Shown here one piece after another: positions 20,209-28,495 of a stretch of 64,000 nucleotides of DNA (position 1 is the first letter of the stretch; each line of letters begins with the position of its first letter). Source of the DNA: Methylotenera mobilis 13 (lineage in GTDB: Bacteria > Pseudomonadota > Gammaproteobacteria > Burkholderiales > Methylophilaceae); assembly GCF_000384255.1 (NCBI RefSeq), contig NZ_KB913035.1:1910808-1974807 (forward strand), in the 5' to 3' direction. The translations under genes were made by a program, and so were the position numbers. The notes under the pieces were generated by a model. The model was not told the DNA's origin. It searched no databases and worked only from the letters and a program-made list of their open reading frames with translations.

Positions 20209-20411
20209 CACATTTCTCCATTAAACTCTAAACACATTACTACAAACCAAGTCGGTATGACCACTAGTTAATCGACATTATCGCAATTTCATCTCATATC
20301 GAATCTGAGAATAGAATGATTTTACTCTTCTTATTTACAAGCTTGATATTTCTATTAGATGTTACATTAGCAATGAGAAATTTTAGGTTAGATATTAATA
20401 GGAGGTCAATC

Positions 20412-20768
20412 ATGAAAGCAGGTGGTATTGATTCAAGCAGAATAGAATCTATGCTTGCGCAAATGAGGGCAGCAGCACAACGTCCGCAAACAGAGGGTAT
20501 AGCGAACTTAGCATCACCGATTAACTCAGACAAAAGTACTGGGAGAATTGATTTCGCAGATGCCCTTAAAGCATCACTGAACCAAGTAAATCAAGTACAA
20601 AAAAGTGCTGAAACACTGGGCAAGAATTTTGCATTAGGTGATGATAGCGTCAGTCTATCAGATGTGATGATTGCAGGACAAAAAGCAAATATTTCTTTTC
20701 AAGCAACAATTCAAGTTCGCAACAAACTAGTATCTGCTTACCAAGACATTATGAGTATGCAGATTTAA
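20412..20768 (+). CDS. fliE: Flagellar hook-basal body adaptor FliE
   Basis: FliE joins the MS ring to the rod and is the first rod-type substrate exported. The 118-residue protein starts MKAGGIDSSRIESMLAQMRAAA and ends VMIAGQKANISFQATIQVRNKLVSAYQDIMSMQI, the family's C-terminal signature. The ATG at 20412 has a near-ideal AGGAGG site 5-6 bp upstream; the upstream in-frame extension to 20316 is hydrophobic and not FliE-like. It is divergent from fliF and shares stop-codon bases with fhlB on the other strand. Confidence 0.95.
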   Translation: MKAGGIDSSRIESMLAQMRAAAQRPQTEGIANLASPINSDKSTGRIDFADALKASLNQVNQVQKSAETLGKNFALGDDSVSLSDVMIAGQKANISFQATIQVRNKLVSAYQDIMSMQI

Positions 20769-21124
20769 TTTTTAAATAGCTCTTCGCCTACTGCATCAGC
20801 TTTAGCCTCCTCCAAGCGATAGAGCCAAGATAGAATTTCAGCAATCGCCTGATAAAGTGCAGGTGGAATATGATCATCCAGATCCACCTGCATTAACAAC
20901 GCAACCAGATCTTTTGATTCATGCACAAAAATATCATGTTGCTTTGCTCTCGCGATAATTTGTTCAGCAATTAAACCGCGCCCTTTAGCGACAACTCTCG
21001 GGGCATAATCACCTGTTGCGTACGTCAGCGCAATCGCCTGCTGATTAGGGTTGTGAGACACATGCGGGTTTGGCGCAAGACCAAGAACCGGACTTAACAA
21101 TTTATTTTCGCCTGCTTTACTCAT
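20765..21124 (-). CDS. FlhB C-terminal-like export switch protein (FhlB)
   Basis: The product (119 residues from ATG 21124) resembles only the cytoplasmic C-terminal domain of FlhB/YscU: AIALTYATGDYAPRVVAKGRGLIAEQIIARAKQHDIFVHESKDLVALLMQVDLDDHIPPALYQAIAEILSWLY. The membrane domain of FlhB is absent, and the self-cleaving NPTH motif is not present. Such stand-alone proteins (for example Bacillus YlqH) can partly replace the FlhB C-terminus in export switching. Its ATG overlaps the stop of the FliK-like gene upstream by 8 bp, so the two are translationally coupled. Confidence 0.85.
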   Translation of the reverse strand: MSKAGENKLLSPVLGLAPNPHVSHNPNQQAIALTYATGDYAPRVVAKGRGLIAEQIIARAKQHDIFVHESKDLVALLMQVDLDDHIPPALYQAIAEILSWLYRLEEAKADAVGEELFKN

Positions 21125-22082
21125 AGCCTGAAATAACCAAACCTTCAAGTTGCAAACCAGTATCACTAATAGCCTGAGTTAACCCACGGCTTTTACTTTT
21201 TAACACATCCAATGTTTCATCTTGCTCGGCACGCAAACTAATGGACACATAACCATCTATAATGGTTAATTTAGCTGCAACGGCTCCTAAATGGGGAAAG
21301 TTCAACTTAATCTCACTAATGACAGGCCTTATAATATCGTCACGTTCGGCATTTTGTTCAGCCTCTTCGCCGTCTTTCTGGTCTAGGTAAACATCCCATT
21401 CCATTTTTTGCCCTGGCCATACTTCTCCATGCCAATTTAAGCGATTCTGCTCCAACATTGTCAATTGTTGTGACGTTAATGTGGCAATCTGTGTTTGGGT
21501 TTGATTTTGGTTCTGAGGTTCTTGCATGATTGCTGCAAGAGTGCGCCCACCTTGCAACATTTCACTTAGATGTGACTCATAAAACAGACCACTATTGACG
21601 AAAGCCTGCTTTAGGCCTTGAGCAACCATTTGTGGATCTTTGGGGGTATGAGTAACGATATTAGCCGCTTCAAATTTACTTGAGACCCCGTTTTTCTCGG
21701 CCTCTTGCAAATATTGGCCAATTAGGCGAGCTGCTGGACTTAAATCTGCCGAACCATCAGCAGGCTTAGCAGTTTGTGGTGCAAGAAAAAAAGTAGGGAC
21801 CGGGCTATCCTGAACATAACGCAGACTAATGGACTGACCGACATGCCCTGAATTGCCCAACTCCATTTTCAACACAGCATTGTCGACCTTAACCAAAAAT
21901 GCTTTATCATCGACTTTTGAAACAACCTGAGCAGAATATTCACGCCCCAGAATGAACTGCGTTGCTCTTGCATTAAGTTCCTGTAACGTAGCGCCAATAT
22001 TATCAACCGCTAAAACAGGTAACACCCTACCTACTGGTACTGGACCAGGACTGATACTTAAATTGTCCGGCAGTTTAAGCAT
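21117..22082 (-). CDS. Second FliK-like hook-length control domain protein
   Basis: The C-terminal 100 residues (WHGEVWPGQKMEWDV; ISEIKLNFPHLGAVAAKLTI; LDVLKSKSRGLTQAISDTGLQLEGLVISG) look like the Flg_hook domain of FliK. The first 210 residues contain a small beta-rich region (FILGREYSAQVVSKVDDKAFLVKVDNAVLKMEL) unlike the low-complexity ruler of the main FliK at 13543. It is coupled to an FhlB gene, the same pairing as Bacillus ylqG-ylqH. Its function is not established; a role in export switching is inferred. Confidence 0.75.
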   Translation of the reverse strand: MLKLPDNLSISPGPVPVGRVLPVLAVDNIGATLQELNARATQFILGREYSAQVVSKVDDKAFLVKVDNAVLKMELGNSGHVGQSISLRYVQDSPVPTFFLAPQTAKPADGSADLSPAARLIGQYLQEAEKNGVSSKFEAANIVTHTPKDPQMVAQGLKQAFVNSGLFYESHLSEMLQGGRTLAAIMQEPQNQNQTQTQIATLTSQQLTMLEQNRLNWHGEVWPGQKMEWDVYLDQKDGEEAEQNAERDDIIRPVISEIKLNFPHLGAVAAKLTIIDGYVSISLRAEQDETLDVLKSKSRGLTQAISDTGLQLEGLVISGYE

Positions 22083-22094
22083 ACAAGATTAAAG

Positions 22095-22418
22095 TTACTG
22101 ACTATATGCTTGCGTCAGCCTTCTTTCCGTCTGATTAGTATTCATTAGAGCGTTTAATTTAGCCATCCAAGGTGAAATTAAGTTCCTAATCTCACGATCA
22201 TCAGCAAGAATGCTTTTTATACTTGCCACTTTACGATTTAACGCTTCGGTTGGTAATGGTTGTGCATCTTCGATTGTTTTTAAAGTGGCAACATGTTGAG
22301 CACAAAAGGCTTCCAACTCTGTTAACTTATCCCAATCTTCCATTTTGGCTGCATGTAGCATTTGTTGCATTATCTTAGCAACCGTCTCATAAAGCTGAAT
22401 AGTATTTTGATATTCCAT
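22095..22418 (-). CDS. fliT: Flagellar chaperone FliT-like protein
   Basis: FliT is a small cytoplasmic helical chaperone for FliD, and in enterics it is also an FlhDC regulator. The 107-residue product is all-helical (LYETVAKIMQQMLHAAKMEDWDKLTELEAFCAQHV; DREIRNLISPWMAKLNALMN) with the size and pattern of FliT. Its place directly after fliD and fliS, 15 bp from fliS, supports the call. Confidence 0.85.
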   Translation of the reverse strand: MEYQNTIQLYETVAKIMQQMLHAAKMEDWDKLTELEAFCAQHVATLKTIEDAQPLPTEALNRKVASIKSILADDREIRNLISPWMAKLNALMNTNQTERRLTQAYSQ

Positions 22419-22433
22419 TACTTTAATCCCTTA

Positions 22434-22910
22434 TTAAACTTTAGCCTGATACGCATAATTTTGCGCAACACCTACCTGCTGATTATTTTTCGCTTGATTC
22501 AGCACTTGTGCTGTTGCTTTATTAGTATCAATAGCCTCCCATGCACCTTTCAAATCCAGTAGTAACTTAATGACTTCCTGAACCTGCTCTGGTTGATTAC
22601 GCACGTTAGCAGACGCTAATTTACTACTCATGTATACGTAAAGTGCATCTAAGCTTTCTGCAATTTCACCACCAGCTTTTCTATCAAGACTAAGCCTGAG
22701 TCCGCTCTCAATAATCATGATTGCTTTCGACAACATCGCGCCTTTTTGCTCAATCTCCTTACGTTGCATACAAGCAATCGCACTATGACAAGCGGCAATA
22801 GCCCCATCATAAAGCATTACTATCAATTTAACCGGGCTCGCTGCCAACACACCAGTTTCCACACCCACTTTGGCATATCCGTTAACACCTTTTTGGTTTA
22901 GTCCAAACAT
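22434..22910 (-). CDS. fliS: Flagellin export chaperone FliS
   Basis: FliS binds flagellin before export. The protein shows the family pattern YAKVGVETGVLAASPVKLIVMLYDGAIAACHSA and LYVYMSSKLASANVRNQPEQVQEVIKLLLDLKGAWEAI. At 158 residues it is about 20-25 longer than typical, with an extra C-terminal tail. It lies 21 bp after fliD. Confidence 0.95.
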   Translation of the reverse strand: MFGLNQKGVNGYAKVGVETGVLAASPVKLIVMLYDGAIAACHSAIACMQRKEIEQKGAMLSKAIMIIESGLRLSLDRKAGGEIAESLDALYVYMSSKLASANVRNQPEQVQEVIKLLLDLKGAWEAIDTNKATAQVLNQAKNNQQVGVAQNYAYQAKV

Positions 22911-22931
22911 GACGAGACCCTTTACTATTGA

Positions 22932-24617
22932 TTAGCCTGCATTAAGTGCAGCAATTTGTTGTGTAAGGAAATTACTAGTAGATGACATGCTCGTTAACAA
23001 CACATCAAGCTTAGAGTACTGTGCTCTATAACGGCTTTCAATCACTGTTAAGCGAGCATTCAACCGTTCTGTCTGTGTATCTAAGCGTTCTATTGAGCTA
23101 TTTATACCATCGGTTCTAGCCGCTAAAATACCATCTTCACTAAGCAGGTTATCTAACAATGTACTCAATTTAGCTGCATAACCGAGACTAAAATTTACAG
23201 TGCCACGTGCACCTAATGCGCCACCCGACACATTAACTGTCAGCCCCTCGCTTGCATCACCTATTAAGCCTCTTAATGTAGTACCACTGCCAGTAGCAGC
23301 CGCTCCATTAATTGTTCCTTGTGCATTTAGCAATGTTGTACCAAGCTGTGTTACCTCAATTGCATAGGTACCCTCTTGTGTTTTGGAAGTACTACTCACG
23401 AAACTTACTTGAGGGTCAGTTGCTCTGGCGGTAGCAGCAAACAAACTTGCTATATCATTAAAGTTACTACTAACAGCATTGGTAAACTTAGTATTATCTA
23501 AATTTAGTTTACCGTCACGTTGAAAAGTCACTCCAATCTGTGAGAGTGTATTCAGTGAACTACCGTTAGCAACCGCTGTGTTCATCACAGATCGAATCTG
23601 GTTGATGATAGAACGTGCTGTAGAGTCACCTAATAAAGCACCATTAGCTTGACCAGTTTCATCAAATTTTGTCAGGTTGCGTAAAGTCGTATCTAACTTA
23701 TTAAAAGCATCGACAAACGCTGTCACTGATGTCTTAATTGCATCCTGGTTTGTTGCTACTGACAAACTCAATGCGCTTCCAGAGGTTACACCAACCAGAT
23801 TGAGCGTAACACCTTCAATAGCATCACTAATTGAGTTGCTAGACTTTACAATGTCAATGCCGTCAATTTCTAGAATTGCATTTTTAGCATCTTGTAATGA
23901 GGTTAAGTTTTTACCGTTGCCTGCTGTAGCTTGGGGATCGTATGCTAATTTAGATAATCCAGATGCATCCACACTGTTACCATCATCATCTGTGACTGCA
24001 ATCTTTAAGCTATTTACTTCACCTGTATCTTTTGACGTAATCACTAGCCTGTTTGTCGTACCATCATTGACAATAGTTGCACTAACACTGCCGTCAGCCG
24101 CATTAATGGCGTCACGCACGCCAGCTAATGTGTTGTTAGAGCTGTCAATGGTAATGTTAAGATCAGATTTAGCTGAGTTTGGAGTAAACGAACTTGGCGT
24201 AAATGGACTAGCCACTTCGGGTGTGAATGTGCCAAATGAAATCGTTAAACTTCCGGTTCCAACAACATCAGAGACATTAGAAAATCCACCTACACTCAAT
24301 TTCTGCGATTTTGCTAACTGACTAACATTGATATCGTAACTACCAACAGTTGCGCTTCCCGTTGAAGTTGCGGTTAGCACACTAGTATTGCTTGAAGTAA
24401 CGCTTTGTGCATTAAATTTAGATAAGCTTGAAAGCGCACTAACAGAAGACTGAAAGGTAGACAGTGCACTTTTTAGTGTACCGTAAGCTGAAATTTGTGA
24501 TTGATATGCTGTTTTTTGTGTTGCGACCTTAGTTAAAGGTGCTCTTTCAACACTCATCAAGTTACTCACAATGGTATTAACATCAAGGACAGAGCCTATT
24601 CCTGAAGTTGTAGCCAT
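22932..24617 (-). CDS. fliD: Flagellar filament cap protein FliD (HAP2)
   Basis: FliD caps the filament and folds incoming flagellin subunits. The 561-residue protein has the N-terminal domain (IGSVLDVNTIVSNLMSVERAPLTKVATQKTAYQSQISAYGTLKSAL) and the C-terminal domain with DTQTERLNARLTVIESRYRAQYSKLDVLLTSMSSTSNFLTQQIAALN, a coiled-coil end typical of FliD. A GAGGAG ribosome-binding site precedes the ATG. It starts about 150 bp after flaG. Confidence 0.96.
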   Translation of the reverse strand: MATTSGIGSVLDVNTIVSNLMSVERAPLTKVATQKTAYQSQISAYGTLKSALSTFQSSVSALSSLSKFNAQSVTSSNTSVLTATSTGSATVGSYDINVSQLAKSQKLSVGGFSNVSDVVGTGSLTISFGTFTPEVASPFTPSSFTPNSAKSDLNITIDSSNNTLAGVRDAINAADGSVSATIVNDGTTNRLVITSKDTGEVNSLKIAVTDDDGNSVDASGLSKLAYDPQATAGNGKNLTSLQDAKNAILEIDGIDIVKSSNSISDAIEGVTLNLVGVTSGSALSLSVATNQDAIKTSVTAFVDAFNKLDTTLRNLTKFDETGQANGALLGDSTARSIINQIRSVMNTAVANGSSLNTLSQIGVTFQRDGKLNLDNTKFTNAVSSNFNDIASLFAATARATDPQVSFVSSTSKTQEGTYAIEVTQLGTTLLNAQGTINGAAATGSGTTLRGLIGDASEGLTVNVSGGALGARGTVNFSLGYAAKLSTLLDNLLSEDGILAARTDGINSSIERLDTQTERLNARLTVIESRYRAQYSKLDVLLTSMSSTSNFLTQQIAALNAG

Positions 24618-24765
24618 AATGATTCTCCTCGTTAAAATTACTAGTTAAATGCTTGCCAATCTTTTACATACAAAACAATACAAATACATTTAATTCAACA
24701 AGCATAATTTATAAACAAAATTTCATTTACTCGATAAAGCATAAAAACAAGCTTCTTATTGCAGA

Positions 24766-25149
24766 TTAGGCTTGCTCTCTTACTACTAGACCTTGCAATC
24801 TTCCTAAAGTTTTGGAGAACGCCAAGACCTCTTCGTTTGGTATTTGCCTTAATACTTTATCGGTCGCAGTATCAACAACTTGAACAATTACACGGTCAGC
24901 CTCTTCATCCATTGTAAATTGAACGGTTTGTAATGCCGGCGCAACCAACTCATTAAGTTTGCTCACCGCTTTTGCCAAAGCCACTTTATCAACCTCAGCA
25001 GACTGCCTAACTTCCGGCTTCACACCATCCACTTTATCAATTGCTTTAGCGCCTACAGGGCTTGAAATAGCAATTTGGCCCCCGGCAATATTTTGCACGG
25101 CGGCCGCATTTTTGATTGCACCATAACCATCTAATGATGAGTTAAACAT
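24766..25149 (-). CDS. flaG: FlaG family protein
   Basis: FlaG proteins are short, usually lie next to fliC and fliD, and affect filament length in some species. The C-terminal half (VQFTMDEEADRVIVQVVDTATDKVLRQIPNEEVLAFSKTLGRLQGLVV) is the FlaG domain. The ATG has a strong TAGGAGG site immediately downstream of the fliC terminator, so expression may come from read-through of fliC transcripts. Confidence 0.92.
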   Translation of the reverse strand: MFNSSLDGYGAIKNAAAVQNIAGGQIAISSPVGAKAIDKVDGVKPEVRQSAEVDKVALAKAVSKLNELVAPALQTVQFTMDEEADRVIVQVVDTATDKVLRQIPNEEVLAFSKTLGRLQGLVVREQA

Positions 25150-25162
25150 GATTTTATCCTCC

Positions 25163-25194
25163 TAAAAATCCCACAGGATGATCAGTCCTGTGGG
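25163..25194 (-). terminator. Intrinsic terminator after fliC
   Basis: Read on the - strand, a perfect 9-bp GC-rich stem CCCACAGGA / TCCTGTGGG with a 7-nt loop is followed directly by ATTTTTA. It begins 26 bp after the fliC stop and ends just before the flaG ribosome-binding site. This should give an abundant monocistronic fliC transcript with some read-through to flaG. Confidence 0.9.
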
Positions 25195-25220
25195 TGATAA
25201 GGGCCTTACATTTCTGAAAC

Positions 25221-26018
25221 TTAACCTCTTAACAGTGACAACACGTTGTTAGGTAGTGAGTTCGCTTGCGCTAACATCGCAGTACCTGCTTGTTGCAAGA
25301 TTTGACCACGTGTCAAGTTAGCTGTTTCTGCCGCGAAGTCAGCATCCATGATGCGTGATTTAGCTGCTGATTGGTTCTCAACTGACACCTGCAAGTTGCT
25401 CACTACAGATTCAAAACGGTTTTGAATCGCACCCAATGTTGCTCGGCTAGTATTTGCAGCAGTTAATGCAGCGTCAATCGCAGTAATTGCACTTGATGCT
25501 GTAGCAACAGATGAAACGTTGCCAGTAATTGTTGCCGCAGCTACAGATGCAGTAGTAATGGTGTCACCAGCATCAGCACCCACTTGGAATGTTTGAGCTG
25601 CACCGAATACTGCAGCGCCGTTGAATTTAGTTGCTGTTGAAAGACGAGAAACCTCAGCAGATAACTGTGAGAACTCAGCCTCTAAGTTTGCACGGTCTGT
25701 ACTTGTATTAGTACCGTTGATTGATTGAACTGCTAATTCACGCATACGTTGTAATGCGTCTGTTTGTTTAGACAAACCACCTTCAGCAACTTGTGCGAAA
25801 GAGATAGCGTCGTTAGCGTTACGAATCGCCACTTGTTGACCACGTACTTGTGAGTCCATACGTGTAGCAATTGCCAAGCCAGCAGCATCATCTTTAGAGC
25901 TGTTGATACGTAAGCCTGATGACAAACGTTGTAATGATGTGTTTAATGCACTTTGTGATGATGATAAGTTACGTTGTGTGTTTAGTGACGCAAGGTTTGT
26001 ATTGATAACTGAAGCCAT
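25221..26018 (-). CDS. fliC: Short flagellin FliC
   Basis: This is the filament subunit. The start MASVINTNLASLNTQRNLSSSQSALNTSLQRLSSGLRINSSKDDAAGLAIA and the end MDADFAAETANLTRGQILQQAGTAMLAQANSLPNNVLSLLRG are canonical flagellin D0/D1 sequences. At 265 residues it is a minimal flagellin: the D2/D3 outer domains are missing and the centre is a short stretch rich in Ser, Thr and Ala (about residues 145-190). That surface would be available for O-linked glycans, which fits the glycosyltransferase island directly upstream. It has its own sigma-28 promoter and terminator. Confidence 0.97.
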   Translation of the reverse strand: MASVINTNLASLNTQRNLSSSQSALNTSLQRLSSGLRINSSKDDAAGLAIATRMDSQVRGQQVAIRNANDAISFAQVAEGGLSKQTDALQRMRELAVQSINGTNTSTDRANLEAEFSQLSAEVSRLSTATKFNGAAVFGAAQTFQVGADAGDTITTASVAAATITGNVSSVATASSAITAIDAALTAANTSRATLGAIQNRFESVVSNLQVSVENQSAAKSRIMDADFAAETANLTRGQILQQAGTAMLAQANSLPNNVLSLLRG

Positions 26019-26364
26019 GATAATTCTCCTAATATTTAGTTAATTACAACTACATCTTATTGCCTTTAGCTTTGCATATTCAATTCAATTTGCGCTGCTG
26101 TTATTTCTGTTATCGGTAAGTTTTTTAGAAAGTTTAGGTCCAGATTTAAATATTTTTTAAATTCTGACTTTTTCCTACGAAATACTTTCTTGTTCACCTA
26201 TCAATTAAGCAATCCTGATGTTTAGGATATCGGTTAGATCAGACAAATCTTTAGGAGATTTTTTTAAGAACTACGTTATTTAATGAAAAGTTGACACTCA
26301 ATAAAATTTAACCATTTGATTAAATTAGATTAAGTCAAAATTTAATGTAGAGAATCACTGCAGT
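26019..26364. other. Upstream region of fliC (about 350 bp without a gene)
   Basis: This gap lies between the fliC start and the end of the GT41 gene. It is very AT-rich. It contains the fliC ribosome-binding site (TAGGAGAATTATC before the ATG) and a sigma-28 promoter at 26110-26136, giving a 5' leader of roughly 80 bases. I see no open reading frame or clear GC-rich terminator stem for the upstream gene in the remainder. Confidence 0.6.
26110..26136 (-). promoter_or_regulatory. Sigma-28 (FliA) promoter of fliC
   Basis: On the - strand the sequence reads TAAA, then exactly 15 bp, then ACCGATAA. This matches the FliA consensus TAAA-N15-GCCGATAA at all positions but one. It lies 92 bp upstream of the fliC ATG with no gene between. 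The full match at a flagellin gene makes the assignment strong. Confidence 0.88.
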
Positions 26365-28455
26365 CTATGAACCAATTGTGCTGGTTTTGAATGAAGTTGC
26401 TGGTTGATTTTTGCACCAACGTTCCCACATTTGACGAAATGCGAGCACTAAATGTTGACTTATTATGCTAGCTTGATTGAGCGCAGAGATCTTAAATTGT
26501 TTGCGTAAATTGGATCTAACTTCAGATAAATACTGCAAATGCTCCGACCAGTATACGCCCTGACTCACAAAACCCTCATGAGATTGCACTACAAAGTCTG
26601 ATAAATTCAAATGCAACATAATAGCCATTGCACTACGGCTCATCAGGCTATTACCCTCCACACACAAAGTTGGCACCCCCATCCATGCTGCGTGACATGT
26701 GGTCGTCACCCCATTAGATGGAAATGTATCTAAACAAATATCAACTTGATGATGTAACCTTAAATAATCTGCCATTGTATTGCGATGGTAAATAATCAGC
26801 CGATCCACACTAATTGTATGTTCAGCAAAGGCTTTTATGATTGCATCATAACTACCATCTTGCGGCATTGATCCTAATAGTAGTTTTGAGTTAGGAATTT
26901 TATTAAGCAGTTTTGACCACAGACTAATAACGCTAGGTGTGATTTTTTCTACTCGATTAAAACATCCAAACGTAATAAACCCATTGTTAAGTGCTGGCAA
27001 CTCATTCACTTCTGGCGATAAATCTGATGGTATAAATGGTGCATTGGCGGGTAACTGCACAATTTTTTCCATAAACTGTCCATCAAACTGATTTGGCGGT
27101 AAAAGATGTGCATCCGCTAGATAATAATCCATTGCACTTAAGCCAGTAGTAGCCAGATACCCTAGCCAGCTCAATTGTATTGGTGCAGGCTTCATTGCAA
27201 AGCTGATTAACCGATTACCCGCAGTGTGCCCATCTAAATCAACGAGGATATCAATCTTATCTTCTCTAATCTTTTCAGCCAAAGCGACATCCGTTAATTC
27301 ATCCACTTTATGCCAATGCTTAAATTTAGGTTTAAGGCGCTGCGTGACATGATCTTCAATTGCGCTAGTTGAATAAGCATGCAGTGAAACGTCAGCGACA
27401 AGTGATAGATGCTCAAGTACTGGCTCAAAAAAGTTGACTAAAGAGTGCTCTCTAAAATCAGCAGAAACAAAGCCAACATTTAAATTCTTAGCTGAATTAC
27501 TTTTGTGTGAATGTTTTGGCCATGCTGATTTATATACAGCCTCATACTGGTAGCCAAACCTGCGATGTTCCGCAAACAAATCTTCTGTACTGACAACATC
27601 AGCATGTGAAAGACAGAACAATAAATTGCTGTAACAGCTTGCGTAACCAGGATTGATATCAAGTGCTTGTCGGTAATAGCCTACCGCAGCGGCAATGTCA
27701 CCCATATCTTTAGAGACAATCCCTAAATTATTATAGGCAGCAGCGTAGTCTGGCTGAAGCTTGATGGCATCTCTAAAAGCATCGGCAGCGTTTGCTAAAT
27801 CACCCTGCCCCTTTAAGACTAAGCCGTAATAGCAGTGCTCTTTGGCATCGTCTGCATTTAAAGCTAACGCTTTGCGCGCAGCGACTCGAGCGTCTTTCTT
27901 TTGCACAAGCAATGTATCGCTCATGATTTTCCAACCGTCAAGCCAGCTCGGATATTGCTCAAGTAATTTGTGTAACGCAATTTCAGCAGCTTGGTACCGC
28001 TTTTTTAGAAATAGCTGAATCAGTTTTTCTTGTATGTGCGCTTCTGGTACATGCGCATTTGTAGAACTTAGCATTAACAGTTCAGATTGCCGCTTCACTA
28101 GTAGCTGCTCTAAATGCTCAACGGGCTCCCCACTGAGGCCAGCATCTCGTCCATATGAAAGTACAAGCTTAGCATCTTCATAGTGAGCAGCATCTATCAA
28201 TGCGCCTATATAACTCAGCCAATATTCCGCTTGTTGAGGATCGGACTCTAGCGCTGTATTAAAATAAGGCAAGCTATCTAAAGTACGTAGACTTTCTAAC
28301 AATAACGACCCTAAATAGTAATTTGCCTGAGGCTGATGCACATCTACCGCTAATATAGATCGCAACTTATATTCAGCCGTTAGCAAATCACCTGATTGAT
28401 ATAAACTCACCGCTTGTTCAAGTGTCCGAGCAATGTCCTGATTATCTTGAATCAT
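26365..28455 (-). CDS. TPR / O-GlcNAc-transferase-like (GT41) glycosyltransferase
   Basis: The 696-residue protein has TPR repeats over about residues 1-300 and a C-terminal GT41 (SPINDLY/OGT-like) domain from about residue 325. Conserved GT41 features are GFVSADFREHS, DLDGHTAGNRL, WLGYLATTGLSAMDYYLAD, GCFNRVEKITP and DTFPSNGVTTTCHAAWMGVPTL. Such enzymes add sugars to Ser/Thr of proteins, and bacterial versions next to flagellin genes often glycosylate flagellin. The N-terminal TPR part carries a YWLSYIGALIDAA segment related to a module in three other island proteins. Flagellin as substrate is inferred from position, on the same strand just upstream of fliC. Confidence 0.88.
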   Translation of the reverse strand: MIQDNQDIARTLEQAVSLYQSGDLLTAEYKLRSILAVDVHQPQANYYLGSLLLESLRTLDSLPYFNTALESDPQQAEYWLSYIGALIDAAHYEDAKLVLSYGRDAGLSGEPVEHLEQLLVKRQSELLMLSSTNAHVPEAHIQEKLIQLFLKKRYQAAEIALHKLLEQYPSWLDGWKIMSDTLLVQKKDARVAARKALALNADDAKEHCYYGLVLKGQGDLANAADAFRDAIKLQPDYAAAYNNLGIVSKDMGDIAAAVGYYRQALDINPGYASCYSNLLFCLSHADVVSTEDLFAEHRRFGYQYEAVYKSAWPKHSHKSNSAKNLNVGFVSADFREHSLVNFFEPVLEHLSLVADVSLHAYSTSAIEDHVTQRLKPKFKHWHKVDELTDVALAEKIREDKIDILVDLDGHTAGNRLISFAMKPAPIQLSWLGYLATTGLSAMDYYLADAHLLPPNQFDGQFMEKIVQLPANAPFIPSDLSPEVNELPALNNGFITFGCFNRVEKITPSVISLWSKLLNKIPNSKLLLGSMPQDGSYDAIIKAFAEHTISVDRLIIYHRNTMADYLRLHHQVDICLDTFPSNGVTTTCHAAWMGVPTLCVEGNSLMSRSAMAIMLHLNLSDFVVQSHEGFVSQGVYWSEHLQYLSEVRSNLRKQFKISALNQASIISQHLVLAFRQMWERWCKNQPATSFKTSTIGS

Positions 28456-28495
28456 ATCAATGTGCTATATCGATCAGGCACTACATACATAACAA

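Noticed and set aside
20255-20345. Sigma-28 promoter in the fliE-fliF gap
   Set aside because: A TAAA and a TTCGATAT-like element are on the - strand, but the spacing is about 17 bp and the -10 match is poor.
23677-24321. 214-codon open frame opposite fliD
   Set aside because: It lies fully antisense to a conserved gene, has no recognisable domain or ribosome-binding site, and is explained by codon bias of fliD.
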